NCBI RefSeq assembly: GCF_035083965.1
Contig: NC_089740.1
Coordinates: 8,057,552-8,121,551 of the forward strand
Length of the DNA: 64,000 nucleotides
Direction: 5' to 3'
From: Branchiostoma lanceolatum
Taxonomy: Eukaryota > Chordata > Leptocardii > Amphioxiformes > Branchiostomatidae
Shown here: one piece after another, positions 52,100 through 64,000 of the stretch
Layout of the letters: every line of letters begins with the position of its first letter
Numbering within the stretch: position 1 is the stretch's first letter
Program-made: the position numbers and the translations under genes
The notes under the pieces: model-generated
What the model saw: the letters and a program-made list of their open reading frames with translations, nothing else
Database searches by the model: none
What the model was told of the DNA's origin: nothing

Positions 52100-54480
52100 T
52101 GTAGATATTGATGTGCACATTGATACAACTCTTCACGTGGCTTCAACGTCAAACGCATTCTTTTGGCAGACGGTTTCAAAAGATTAAACAGTGCCAAGTT
52201 GAAGGACATTTCAGCGTTGTGTGGCGAGGAGCAAGAGGTTTATCATACCTTTAACCTTAAACCATCCTTTGATAGCCATACGCGGATACCAATGAGTCAG
52301 TTTTTTTTTAGAATTTACTCTTTCTCGATCAAACATTTATAAGAATACTTGCGTTGAAAGGAAAATGACCCTTATATAAGTGATGAAACACACCTACATG
52401 TGTGTCCAGAGGTTTTCCAGCTGTTTCTGACGGTAAATACACAACAAAGTGAATGTTGTAGGCAAAATATCAAAGATGAGAAAGAATGTATGAATGGAGG
52501 AATATGGGCAGATCCACATAGCGACAACCTGACCTCAACCTTTGACCTCCCGGGCCAAGTTTCGACTTGCTGGTGGTCCTGATGACAAAACAGAGATCCT
52601 AGATTTTGGTCGGTTCAAAGGTCAAACGTAATAATAGGAATGGCGAAATATGAAGACAAAACAGTCATCTTCAAGAGACAGACAGAGTTAAACAGAATTT
52701 TAAAACATGGTTCAAATTTCTATTGGTTCAGCGTCGCACATCATCTTCTCACTCAAACAAACGGTTAATGATACCTATATCATGATAGCATCGAGCGAGC
52801 TACGACACCATTTCCCTGTATATCTAACTCCAAGCGATGCTTAAAGATGTCAACTGAAGAATATTTCGTTATTTCTTCATGCTAAATACTCAGAGAAGCG
52901 ACATCACATGTGACATTGGAGCTACAAGCAAAACGTCATGTGTATTTGCTGTTTTAAGCGACTAGTACTTTATGGTTCCTGCAGGACCTCTTTCTCTGAA
53001 CTGATTCTATGGAACGTTTCTGACCAGATGGTTTAAGTACTGGTTGGTGTTAAGGCACACGCTGGGACGTATTTACAAACACCAACATTCGTAAAATACC
53101 GGTAGGTCTACACCAAATAGGCAAATCCTATGTTCGTTTGTAAACAGTAGCATTCGTTAGATACCAGTAGCAATATTCTGGCTTCTCAGCACAGGTGAAT
53201 ATGTCAAACAATATGCCAGAGGTTTGCTGTACATTGTATGTTCTGATGTCTCCATGCAGTGAAGCATAAATTGCTTTGATTCTTCTGAAACGTACATTTC
53301 TATCGCTGGGATTTTCTAGAAATCCAAGGATACAAACTCAAAAATTGGACAAGGCTCGTTGGTAGCTCTTCTTTCCACAAATTGCAACTTAACTATTCTA
53401 ACAATGCTATTGCCGTATTTCCATCAATGTTCCACACTAATGGTTCAAACCATTGCTGCATATCTGACGTTCCCAGAGTGTGTACAGTCTGTGGATGTGC
53501 CATGAGCTTTCCCGCCCAAAATGTCGCAGACAATTCCAGCCATTCGTGCTGTCTGCAGACTTGTCGTTCTATATACAGATCTGGAAGACAATGGCAAAAG
53601 TAGCAAGTTTGGGTAGTTCACAAACAGGCTTGATTTGAAGAAAAAAAATCAAATTTTCTTATGCAATTGCATCAAAGCAAAGTTTTCCAGCTATGTAGCG
53701 TATACGTAGGTTAGGGTGACTGATGTATTTGATCGTGCAAACGAAATGCCAACTTCATGTATTATGTAGAGCATGTTAGAATGTGTGCTACTATGAGTCA
53801 AGACATTGCGACCAGATAAAAATGGAAATTAAACTGCGATATAGATTCCGTTTGAGGTTGTAAAAGGATAACCGCTAAATGAGCCCAGACTTTGTGTACA
53901 GTCGCGGACCTGAGACTGCCCCCACTTAAAGTAGGAGGAGCAGGGTTTTAACACTCAAAGGGACTGGGAGGGGCAAGCGCCGCTCATGGGGTCTGTACGG
54001 GCGAACGCTACGCAGGCCCGGAAACACCGCAACACTGGTCGATTCTGCCAGTAAAGCTCTTTCAAAGGCACCGCTGTACCGGACGGTCTAACGCCCACCC
54101 TCTGTCCGTCCACACCTTGTGTGTATGGGTCCCGTATGTGTGGGTGCATTAGATACGCCGGAGTGTGCTCGGCAGTGGTGTGGAGTTTCTCATGTTCACC
54201 AGCCCCAAGTGTACCCAGCTGTCCTAGGTGACCAATTTGAGAAACTTAATCCTTTATTTCTTTTATACACCATATACACAACCGGCCACCCATGGTAGAT
54301 AAAGTTACAACAAGATCCTATCATGCCAAAATCAGGTTCTTGACTATTTATTCTGTAACAGAACTTAATCTCTTAATGCCTTGAAGGATTTGAGATGTCT
54401 AAACCAAGAATTACAAAAATATTTCGAATGTTTGTAACATATCCTTTTTCTCCAGTGTCGAGCGTGTTTCTGGCATTAGT
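52100..54480. other. stretch without a supported gene
   Basis: Short frames only. I found no consistent splice-flanked exon, RNA gene or clear repeat. Confidence 0.4.
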
Positions 54481-54519
54481 CCTAAATAGCAGAAGCTAAC
54501 AGTATGTTCTCATTACCAT

Positions 54520-56070
54520 AGTGCCCGGTTACCCTCCCAAAATGGTCTGTCATCACCGAATCCCTCACGTGTACAGGCAGGGCCTTGTTAAGATTTCACT
54601 TGCCTCAAGAAGCCCGTTTAAAAGCTTCCTGGCCACGTGTATAGATCCTTATCTTAAACATTTCACCGAAATTACAATGTCTCTAACAGCTTTTGACTTT
54701 CAAATCTCTCAGTCAATTTGGCATCGTTCGAACTTTATGCTCTAAAAAAGTAGAAATAACGATATAATTCAAAATGTAAAGGCATGATGTCTTAGAGAAC
54801 ATTTTTTTCTGTAGTGGTACGTTCCGTCATTTATTCCAAATCGCCGAAACCTAAAGCATCAAGTTTGTATCTGGTTACCATTTCTATATGGCCTGTTATT
54901 ACAAAAAAAACTCTCGCCCATAATGGAGAATATGTGGACATAATATCCAAGAGAGCATTCTGTCTTTTTGCAGTGTTATTTTCCATCAATAAGTCGTAGA
55001 CGCGGAACCCAAAAGCTTCACCTTTGTGTCTAGTTAATATCTAACCTCAAATGGCCTGTCATCGACGAAATCTCTCGCCCGTGTAAACAGCCATACCAAA
55101 GTGTAACCTGTCCCACAGAGCCATTTAAAAGCTTTCCGGGCACCTTTGTAGATCTTTGTAGATTGGATGTATTCTAAACCTCAAAGTCCCAAACAGCTTG
55201 TAAGTTTCAACTTTCTCAGTCAGATCAACTTTGCACCTTCAAGTTATGTTTTCCAAAACAAGAAATAACGAGATAATTGAGAATGTTCAGACTTTGTATC
55301 CTGACCACTCTTGTAGATTCGTATTTTGAATCTCAAAGTCCCAAACAGCTTTCGAGTTTCTCTTAGTCAAGTCAACTTTGCACATTCATATTATGTTTTC
55401 CAAAACAATGAATAACAAGATGATTATTGCCATTATATCCTGACCACTCATAGGATTCGTACTTTAATTCTCAATATCCCTAACAGCCTTTGAGTTACAA
55501 ATCTGTCAGTCAAATCGACTTTGCACCTTCACTTTTTTTCCAAAACAGGAAATAACGATAATTGGGAATGTAAAGGCACGATATAAAAAGAAACACTGTG
55601 CTTTTTTTCGAAGTGATACTTTTTTCATCATTTATTTTCGAAAAGGAGTAGGGGCATGCCCCGGTGTGAGTGGATCAAATGATTCCGGCCTAAATTGGGT
55701 AGGGAATTTCCCGAGCAGCGTTCGTAACCCCTGCTTCTCCTAATGGGTCAGTGAAGTCATGCTTGTCTCGAGCATTGATGTTTCTGACCTAGGGTGAAGA
55801 GATGCTGCTACAGTAAGAATTAGTTCAGTGCTTAGATGAGTGGCCCCCTACGACCTTGCACTGAGCGAGTTCGTTAAAAATTTATAAAAAAACTCCTAAA
55901 CCCAGGGCCCAAAAGTATCACCCCTGTACCTGAATTCCACCCCAAATGGTCTGTCATCGCCCAAATCCTTCTCCCGTGAAAACAGCCATACCGAAGCGTC
56001 AGCCGTTCCACAGAGCCCGTTTAAAAGCTTCCCGGCCACGCGGGTAGATTTATATCTACACCCGTCTACA
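54520..56070. repeat. ~280-bp degenerate tandem repeat, four to five copies
   Basis: Each unit carries AATGGTCTGTCATC, ACAGCCATACC, CCCGTTTAAAAGCTTCC, GCCAC(G)...GTAGAT, then CAAACAGCTTTTGA, GTCAA..CAACTTTGCACCTTC and AGGAAATAACGA. Starts lie near 54530, 55050 and 55930, with partial units near 54830 and 55310. It is interrupted at 55640-55880 by unrelated sequence. Confidence 0.75.
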
Positions 56071-58560
56071 AATTGCCTGCCGGACGGTGAAGCGGGACCA
56101 AACCGTCAGGGTGATTAATCACCCCTAATTGGTGATGGCTCACCTGACTTAACTAACACCAACAGTTTGGTTATTTTTACCTGTATTCACCTTGACAGCG
56201 TAATCTATTAGTTTACTTTGCTTCTGATGGTTTTAGCATGTCCGTGTTTGTTGTATCTACTGGTTGTGTGGCCTTGACCCTGAGAAACGCCAGGTCAAGG
56301 ATAAAGGTATCTGCCAGTGCCAGCGCTAGCCTATACCCCCATTTAACTTGTACAGTGACCTTGCCACGATTTAAAATTGACAGAGCTTTTAACGATTTTC
56401 ATAGATAAGAAATGGATCTTTTTACCCTGTTTGTGTGTTTTGTTGTCCTTTCAGTCAAACCTATACATTCTGCATGACACTCTAATCATAAACGCAAGGG
56501 TTATACAAATCCAATCTAGGTCGCAGCGAGATCTCAGCGCGATCGCCACCCTAGTGAAATGGAGGCTTAATGAGAAAGGCCAAGGCAAGGATAAAGGTAT
56601 CTGTCAGAGACAGGTTAGCTTACAGATAGCTTCATCTTTGATGAGCTGGTGTTCTCTGGTCCGAATCATTAAGGGTAGATATATATAAGATAGCAACGGT
56701 GATGATAATGACGACCATGCAGGTCTAAAAACTAATACAAGATTTAATCAATTATTTGACTTGTACATCGTAAGTGCCTTTGGAAACTAGATAGGCATCC
56801 AACCACGCTATACAAATGGAAGGAAGAGTGCTCGTATGTTGAGAACTATATCAATAGATATTCGTTGTTTTACGTTGGAACTGGGATTCTGCCCCATGTA
56901 AACTAATGGCTCTAATGCGTATTACAGAAGCAATTACTAGTCTTCCTCCCGTCCAGAAGTGTTTCGTGGCGAAGGTTTGTAGTGAAGAATGCTTTCCGAC
57001 TTGGGTAGAGATTTTCATAAGCTACATCATTACATATCCCAACATCTCTTTTGTTACAAGGCTTTGAAACAGCTCATATCACGGACATAAGCTGCCTGTT
57101 ACAATAGCGAATGTCTCGCAAATGCAAACTCCTTGAAGTTTGTATTGTACAAGAAGGTGTTGCTGTCCCTTCTTTGCTACGTTATCTGTCCGCAAATGTA
57201 CCTGGATGGTTCATGCAAGGACACGAAAGAAGCCGTCTGTGTTCCATTTATCTTGGGACCCAAAGGTTCTGGGTCAGGCAGCTTCTAAAGAAAAATAATC
57301 TTCTAAACATGACAGTTTCTTTGATGTTGTAAGGTAATGTTTCTAACGCACGGAACGCTTTGTCTATATTCTGAATTACAGAGTCAGATACTTGTACATT
57401 TTGCAGGAAAACATGGAGACTATAAAGGGTGAATTCAGCCCTCCTGTCATCATGGATTATCAAAAACAGACGTGTTGAAATGTGCATTTGTCATCCTGTC
57501 AGCATCAATTTAGTGAAACACTTTGCTGCTATTGTTGGAGCAAAGATAGGAATTTCTCCAGACAAAAGACAGCTTCACCCCCCTGATAGGATGCCCAACA
57601 TGGGTGGTACAGCATGCGTGTATAACTGTACGCATTCGCCTTGATGTACGTGTCTGTTTACAATCAATCTATCTAGCACCTCCCGCTTCTGACAGTCATT
57701 CTCCTCTTCCATTTACTCTCAGACAAGCCGCTAAGAGAGACTGATGAGCTCAGGTCCGAGACCTTAAGTGATTTGAGCAGCGGACCACTGAACTAACAAA
57801 CTAGATCCCCACCTTTTATTGGTTTATGCCGGTTAGGTTTCCCCTTCGTTTACTATTTGGAGTAAGTGAAACATAAACCCACCCCTTCGACTTTGTCTTC
57901 GATCTAATCAATTTTTCACCAAGCTTTTGTCCCCTTTGTATAATGTTTATGGTACTTAAACTGCAGGCCCAACAAATTAAGTGCTTATTCCTTTTTGTTC
58001 AAATAGTACAAGGAAAGGGTGATGCAGGGTTCAATAAAAAACTCCTTCGCCGGTGAAAAAAATGAGTATACCTGTAGAACAGGTGATGTAGCTTATAACA
58101 GCTGTGGTCTTTTGTTGGGAACTAAGAATAGGTAAATGTACGGACTGCAAAACTACGAGTCTCACGAAAGTAAATACCACCTCACACCTAACCAGTGTGT
58201 TGGTAACGAAAAAAGACAGAAAGCTGAATACAGTAAGTAATGTTACTATGTAGACGATGTATACGTGAACTTTTGGGTTGGACCAGAAGAATTCCTTGCA
58301 CAAAACTACGGTAACATACCTGTCTTGCGGTCTACCTAAAGAAAGCAAACACACATGTACTACAAACACCATTCTGTTCTTTACAGTACATGAGCTTGTT
58401 CTTTTTATACAACAGGTGGTTTCAAACCTTTAAAGAGGTAGTCTGAAAATCTTACACTAATGTTTTTGAGGGTTTGAAGTGACTGGTCAATCTTGTTCAC
58501 AAACTGTCTGAAATTTCGAGACAGGCCTGTTTAGGCTAACAGCTCCGACACCTGACCCTC

Positions 58561-58828
58561 TCACACCGGGGTCACGCCGCCCGCACCTTCAAGTTTACAC
58601 CTTTTAAGGAGGTCCTTTCTTAAGGTACTTTTCTCCATTGTTCTGGACCGAGGAGTTCGATTGGTGGCTCGGCTCCCAGCGCATGCGCACGGCTGAGGAG
58701 ACAGAGTTAAAGGCGGGGACGGAGAGGCATCTCCCCACTCAGTCCTGGTCGTCCTGTCGTGCCACACTGCTGCCCAACAACCGTCTGGACTCGTCATCCC
58801 TGGAGTGAGAAGAGTTTGCGCTTCCACC
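58561..58828 (+). promoter_or_regulatory. promoter and 5'UTR of the LDLa gene
   Basis: GC-rich block directly upstream of the signal-peptide ATG. It has an inverted CCAAT box (ATTGG, 58660-58664) and a perfect palindromic NRF1-type site GCGCATGCGC (58679-58688). No TATA box is seen. Confidence 0.55.
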
Positions 58829-61227
58829 ATGAACGCCAAATTAGTTCTACTCCTTGTCGCCTCGGTCGCTACCTTCCACTTCTCCCACTGCGAGGGTAAG
58901 TCCACGTTTTTTTCACGAACTCAAATAATTGGAAGTTGTACATATTCTTCTATATTATATGTATAGTAAGAAAGATTTGTTCGACATCGTTGGAAGATGT
59001 TGGATTTCTGTTCGGGCTTAGAATAATCTTTCCCTTGGAAATGGCAGCAAGGGAAGAATGCAGCATCTTTAGTCGAAGTAAAGCTGAAGAATTGAAGAAT
59101 GTCAACTTTCTTAATGTTTCTTTGGCACATTTTGCACATAAGTCTTTCACGTCTTTCAAGTCTTACTACTTTGAATTAGTTTCTTGACGATACGTTCTGG
59201 TATGTTGAAGTGTCTGAAACAAGCTTCACTCAAAGATGTACAAAGTCAGCAAGTCGAAAATACAGCATCATCAATTAAAAGAAAAGATTTATAAAATACA
59301 GAGTTCATCATTCTATGATTAACGAAAGATATCATATATTCAGTGATAGATCACCTAAAAGAGAATCGACGTTTCCATGTTAAGGAGTTCCAAAAAAAAG
59401 CTGCTTCTTTAAAGTTGTTTCTTAAGTAAAGCTGCTGAAGTTATTAGATTCTACAGATTCCACACAGAAAGAAACATTGGACATTGGAGGAGGTGATTTG
59501 CAGGTTTCATTTTGAACAATATTCTCATTCAGAACATTAGCCGAAAGGAAAACGGAGCATCTCCTGTGAGAGTAAAATGATTTCAACTTTCTTAAAGTCC
59601 ATCACTTACAGAGGTATAATTCCAGTTATACGACAATATCATAAGGATTACAGCTGCCTTTATGCACTGATAAAACATCACCCAAAATATAGCAATGTTA
59701 GAGATTTTGCATTGATAAGGTGCTTTGGGTTGTTTTTCGAGTCTTAATGTTTGTATTGATAAATATGTATCAAAATCAACAAGGTTAAAAAGTAAAATTA
59801 TCTCGAACTTTGTTTTATAAAGTCGAAAGCAATACCTTCTGTATGCATGTATTGGTCTACCGTTCACCAAAGATATGTAGAAACCTAAAACACGAGGGCT
59901 TTGGTAAACCAATGATATAACCTTCTTTGGCAAACTTACACCCTACACTAACACTGTCGGGGATAGCTAGACTGTTGAGTCATTGTCTGGTTAGGTGTTC
60001 AATGATCCATGTTCTATTTTAGCTCCAGCAATGTTGGAATTATTCCAAACCCCCACGTGCCAGCTAGACATGTCTAGGTATCGCTCACTGGCATTTGGCA
60101 AGGTACCGAGTGGTCTATCCCTTTGTTTGCCAACTGTTATGTTGGGCTATAGAGGACCTTAAGAAAATAAACGCTGGAAGTGAGAGTCTTATTGCCAAGG
60201 TCAGCGGGTTGCGGTGGTAAGTGGACGTCTGTTTTGAGACAGTCTTCACCGACACACGCTAAGTAACAGTGTAAGAGATTGGCATCTTCGATCCGCTGGA
60301 CTGTGAAGACAGCTGCCAGGTTTCGTAACAGGACACTGCTAATTGATTACAGGCCTTTATGACCATGGCTATCGTTACCATCAGCTAACAGGGGCACTTA
60401 AAATTGCAAAAGACTCTGTTGAACGACTATGAAAAGCTTTTATCTCGCTCCTCCTCGTCAATTCTGGATTCAAGGACATGGAAACCCTATAGTGTAAGTG
60501 TCTTGTTTGAGGTGCGTGGGAGTTGTCAAATAATCGAAGAAGCAAACTCTTTTCGAGAATGATGAATAAACATCTTTGTCGAAACGTTTCAACCCATGGC
60601 AGTGCAAACGATGATCTTTCCCTGAAGGTCTAGTAGTGGCTTTATAAGATGGGCCCACAGCTAACTATTGTGTCTTTCTCACATGGTAACGAAGAACTCA
60701 ATGATAAGGCTCCCAACCCGGGGGAAAGACTCTCAGCATCTTCTTGGTGTAGGATGAAAATTCATCTTCTTACCTTCTCAATCTGACGTTTTTATGTCTT
60801 CAGGCCTGTAAGTTGTCAGCCTCTCTATCAAAGTTTTCCTAACTGTTCCTCTAACAGCCATTGTTTCGGCTGCTTCGAAGTTCGGCCTGTTCCAGCCTCC
60901 TTTCCCTGGGCCTACCGTCTGGTCTCTTCTCTTCGGGTTTTTAGTTCTCGCTACATTTCTATCGTTCGGCATGTTATCTTGATGTCCATTCTACACCAGT
61001 TGGGTGAAACATATCGTGCTTATTTCTTTCCTCAGAGGAAGAAAGGGTTCTGAACCGCGTCCGTCGTGCGCCGAAGAAGCGGGGCCAGGTACAACAGATC
61101 GTGATGCAATGCTCGTACCCTGCCCACCTCGCCTGTAGCGACGGATCCAACTGCATCCTGCAGAGCCAGCGTTGCGATGGCCAGTACAATTGTAGGGATG
61201 GGTCCGACGAGGCTAACTGCGCACAAG
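58829..61227 (+). CDS. secreted protein with LDL-receptor class A domain (5' part)
   Basis: Exon 1 (58829-58895) starts at ccaccATG and encodes a signal peptide (MNAKLVLLLVASVATFHFSH, then Cys-Glu) ending at a gtaagt donor in phase 1. Exon 2 (61036-61227) fits that phase. It encodes a basic stretch (RVRRAPKKR, a possible furin site) and one complete LDLa module with six cysteines (CSYPAHLAC, CILQSQRCDG, CRDGSDEANC). The acidic D-G-S-D-E calcium-cage residues are intact. It ends at a gtaact donor in phase 1. Later exons lie to the right, and one might start at 63977 (cacccag acceptor). The protein is secreted or an ectodomain; a single LDLa domain near the N terminus occurs in many families, so it cannot be named. 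Confidence 0.8.
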
Positions 61228-64000
61228 GTAACTTCTACAACTCCCTTGCTTCTCTAACTGTCTACACTCCTTTGTAGTCTCTACCAGACTAACTACGACA
61301 GGGTTTCACTTGCAGGCTCCTAAACGGGCGAAATGTGATCTTCACTGTGGACTGACTCTACTGGCTAATTATTCCTTTTTCTGCCGAATTCTACGATTCA
61401 TACGCCCGTAAGAGGGCCTGGTGGAGGCTAGCTCCTTTGGCTCGGTCGGGTGTTTCACTTTCCTGTTTCTGTTGATGTTAAGTTTTGGTGGAGGTGGTGG
61501 AGCTAGCTTTCTTACTCAACTTTCGTACACACCACTCATGGATTTTGCATATTTTGAAAAAAAACAACGTTGTAGCGATGAAAGGTGTTTGAGTTATGGA
61601 AATCTGTACCAGCTTTCCTTCTTTTCTGTCGTGTGAGGTCTTTAATGTAGAACTTTAGGTTTCACATAACTGGTAAGTGGTGTTTTAAATTTGATGTAGT
61701 CTTAAAGCGTGTAATTGCAACTTGGTACATATGATCATTGTGTTAAGAGGCAATGTGGATGTCGAAAATGCAGATAAAGTGAAAATTTAAAAGACTCCAT
61801 TAGACACATGTAAGTAAGTAAGCAAAGCGCCATTCAAGCAGGTCGATTGACGAACGTCTGTGGTAGTTTACAAATGTCGATGTCTGCTTTTGTGCGCATT
61901 ACCACAGGCATATTGTTGAGAGTCTTACTGCAGCGCGGTACCACTCTGACGTTTTTACGTCGACCACAATCAGACCTCAGCAATGTTACATAAGTCTAGA
62001 CGACCCCACTTGCACTTTGATGCCATTCTCTGTTACAAATTTACAGATGCCAAGTGTTTGTTTGCCATGTCGTCTTTATACTTTTGATGTGGTGAGTTTA
62101 TACAACATTGACATGAAAAGACGTTCTTAAGCGTCTTATAAGTTTTATTTTGACTAAACATCTTCGGCATAGAAACCCGAAGTTTATGCCGTTCTAATGA
62201 TAGCACAGATGTTTGAACACAAAGAACTTACAGTGTGAAGAACTGGGATTTAATTAGGTCGACTTCAAAGAAGTGTGTTTTCACCTTGGATGACAAAATA
62301 GTGTCAAAGGCTTATCTTGAACACCCAAGACGCCGTGTATGTTCCTCTCCCTATAGAAAATGAATCTGTCGGTCTGAAAAGACCGGAAAACAGCAGAGAT
62401 GCATAATATGGTCTAACTTATTACGTGTACACGTACATTGCAGTCAACAGGTGTCTTGTGTGATATCCTTGTCGGCAATCCAGAGACTTTAGATCTTCCG
62501 TTTGCGGTCTTGGAAAAGAATGGACGACAGCTGTGGATATCGGTCGTATTTGTGGTTTTAAATCCTCGAAATCCGGAGACCTTTAAGTTTACGATGTCAC
62601 CTGGGGTCTCGGCAAGGGGGAGAGGACTGTTGTTATGTAGTCTGGTGCAACAGTTGTGTCGTCTGCGACAAAGTTGACACAATCCCGTCTGTTTGACGAC
62701 GTTTCGACTAAAGTAATTTCCTGTACGTTGTTCTTCCGTTGACATAACAACCTGCTGACCAGGGTCATGGTCTGATCTTGGGAAGGGCACCATATGTCTG
62801 CTGTTAGGAGAAACACCTGCAACCAGCTGCTTCAGGTCTGGAGGTGAAGATCCACCTCTGATACCACTTTGGCCAACTACCGTCTCCATGTCTTAAGAAG
62901 TTAAGCTAAGATATCGCGCATAGAACGTAAAGAACGTTTGCGAATCTGCACGAAAGCCTCAGCAGTTAGTATGGTTCTTGCATCATGGCGTCGCCTTGAC
63001 TACATACTGGAGATGTCTTGAAAACGCGGTTAAATTCCTACATGTGAGAACATCTTGAATCAGTTTTGTGGTTTGCCGAGGTAGTCCAAGATGTACAAAA
63101 TCATTTCAGCATCTGATAGGTAAATCCAGAAATGGCCTTTCAAATGGCCCTGGTGATTTCTTTAAAATACTTTTTCATTCCTCTTGAAGCTGTTAAGATG
63201 TCGATATCAAACCATAAACAGGTCTAAGGAGTCCACCATTCAGGTTGCTAAGTGGCCCGCGATATCATTTTCTGCACTGCTGAATCCATGTTGCCATAAT
63301 GGACAGCAGTGTACCGCAGCTGTCAAAACAAAATATAGCAGACATTCTTCCCTTTGTCCTGGCTAAGTAACTGTCTTGGTACCCAGCTCGGATGTTGATT
63401 GGCAAAAAGTCTGCCTTTCTTTAGCTTTTGGTCTTGGTCTAGATGCCTCCACTGGTTCTTAATGAACATATCTGAAATATGACACACTTGTCGAACAGAA
63501 GAAGAGGGTTGGAAAACTTAATTTTAGTAATGGTGATGCAGCCTACACGACATTGTCGACTTTTCTGCAGAAAATGCACGCTAAAAGGTTCATCATCATT
63601 CGTGGCTTGGTATTCGGATTGCAAGTCTCTCCAGACTGACGATCATTTAGTTTGGACGTTTTGTAACACCTTCAATTGAAGCACAAATACAAAAACAAAG
63701 TCTGGCTTTGTCCAGGAAATCCCAGTCTTACTTTGTGGCTTCTCGATTTGACTTGGACATTCTTACCTGTAGAACTGTAAACCTTAAGTGTCAGTCAAAC
63801 GGCAGGTGTTTCCGCAATCTGCCCAGGTGAGACATCACCTATTGTTCTCCTAACAATACTACCGTAAACAATTGTTCACCGCATTCTAAACAAAGCAAAT
63901 CCTTTTACAAAGGACTTCCTCTGCCCAGGTGTGACTAAGGCACGTTATTTAACCTTTACTCTAACGTACCACCCAGGAAGGCAGACTGTTGCTCCAACTG
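61228..64000. other. presumed intron of the LDLa gene
   Basis: No splice-flanked exon is certain. A 158-codon minus-strand frame (62889-62413) has no recognised domain and overlaps plus-strand frames. A short exon may begin at 63977, where the frame stays open to the window end. Confidence 0.4.

Noticed and set aside
58031..58372. Hydrophobic 113-codon minus-strand frame resembling membrane segments
   Set aside because: No receptor signature or clear splice sites; hydrophobic runs are common by chance in T-rich reverse reads.

Overview
This looks like invertebrate chordate nuclear DNA, most likely amphioxus (Branchiostoma). That is an inference from several things seen together: vertebrate-like gene families with many small GT-AG exons, single pre-duplication homologues (one FSD1-type gene, one ASB1/ASB12-type gene), intergenic DNA crowded with short foldback elements (MITEs) and SINE-like repeats, and small tandem arrays that straddle splice sites. 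No species can be proved without a search.

Layout. 75-248 (+): a possible exon of an unknown gene. 848-6356 (-): nine exons of an SLC22-type organic ion transporter whose first and last exons are missing. About 6.4-16.5 kb: gene-poor, with MITEs, two SINE-like elements and small tandem repeats. 16562-16872 (-): a promoter with CCAAT, E-box, E2F-like and CRE motifs and a short first coding exon of an unidentified gene. 19319-20437 (-): an exon with 13 C2H2 zinc fingers. 20.5-23.6 kb: two large foldback elements. 23607-28579, perhaps to 29698 (-): an ankyrin repeat and SOCS box gene. 29.7-30.05 kb: a probable shared divergent promoter. 30055-46324 (+): a complete 13-exon FSD1 gene predicting 503 residues. 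Its tenth intron contains an antisense gene (43624 to about 39296) encoding Death, TRADD-N-like, coiled-coil and NHL-repeat segments, broken near its end by a 299-bp insertion. 46.3-58.6 kb: no convincing gene, but foldback elements and several tandem arrays. 58829 to the window end (+): the first two exons of a secreted protein with an LDL-receptor class A domain.

The genes do not form a pathway: they are a transporter, a DNA-binding protein, an E3-ligase substrate adaptor, a microtubule-associated protein, a probable innate-immune adaptor and a secreted protein. The strongest structural signal is shared by three of them. Exon ends in the SLC22, ASB and FSD1 genes have been tandemly copied into the adjoining intron or 3' flank together with the splice site or stop codon, at eight junctions or exon edges. 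In FSD1 exon 7 the repeat is exactly 45 nt, in frame and open, so successive donors could extend the FN3 domain by 15 codons each. This resembles the exon-boundary 'mirage' minisatellites I recall being reported at the amphioxus Adh locus (from memory, not checked).
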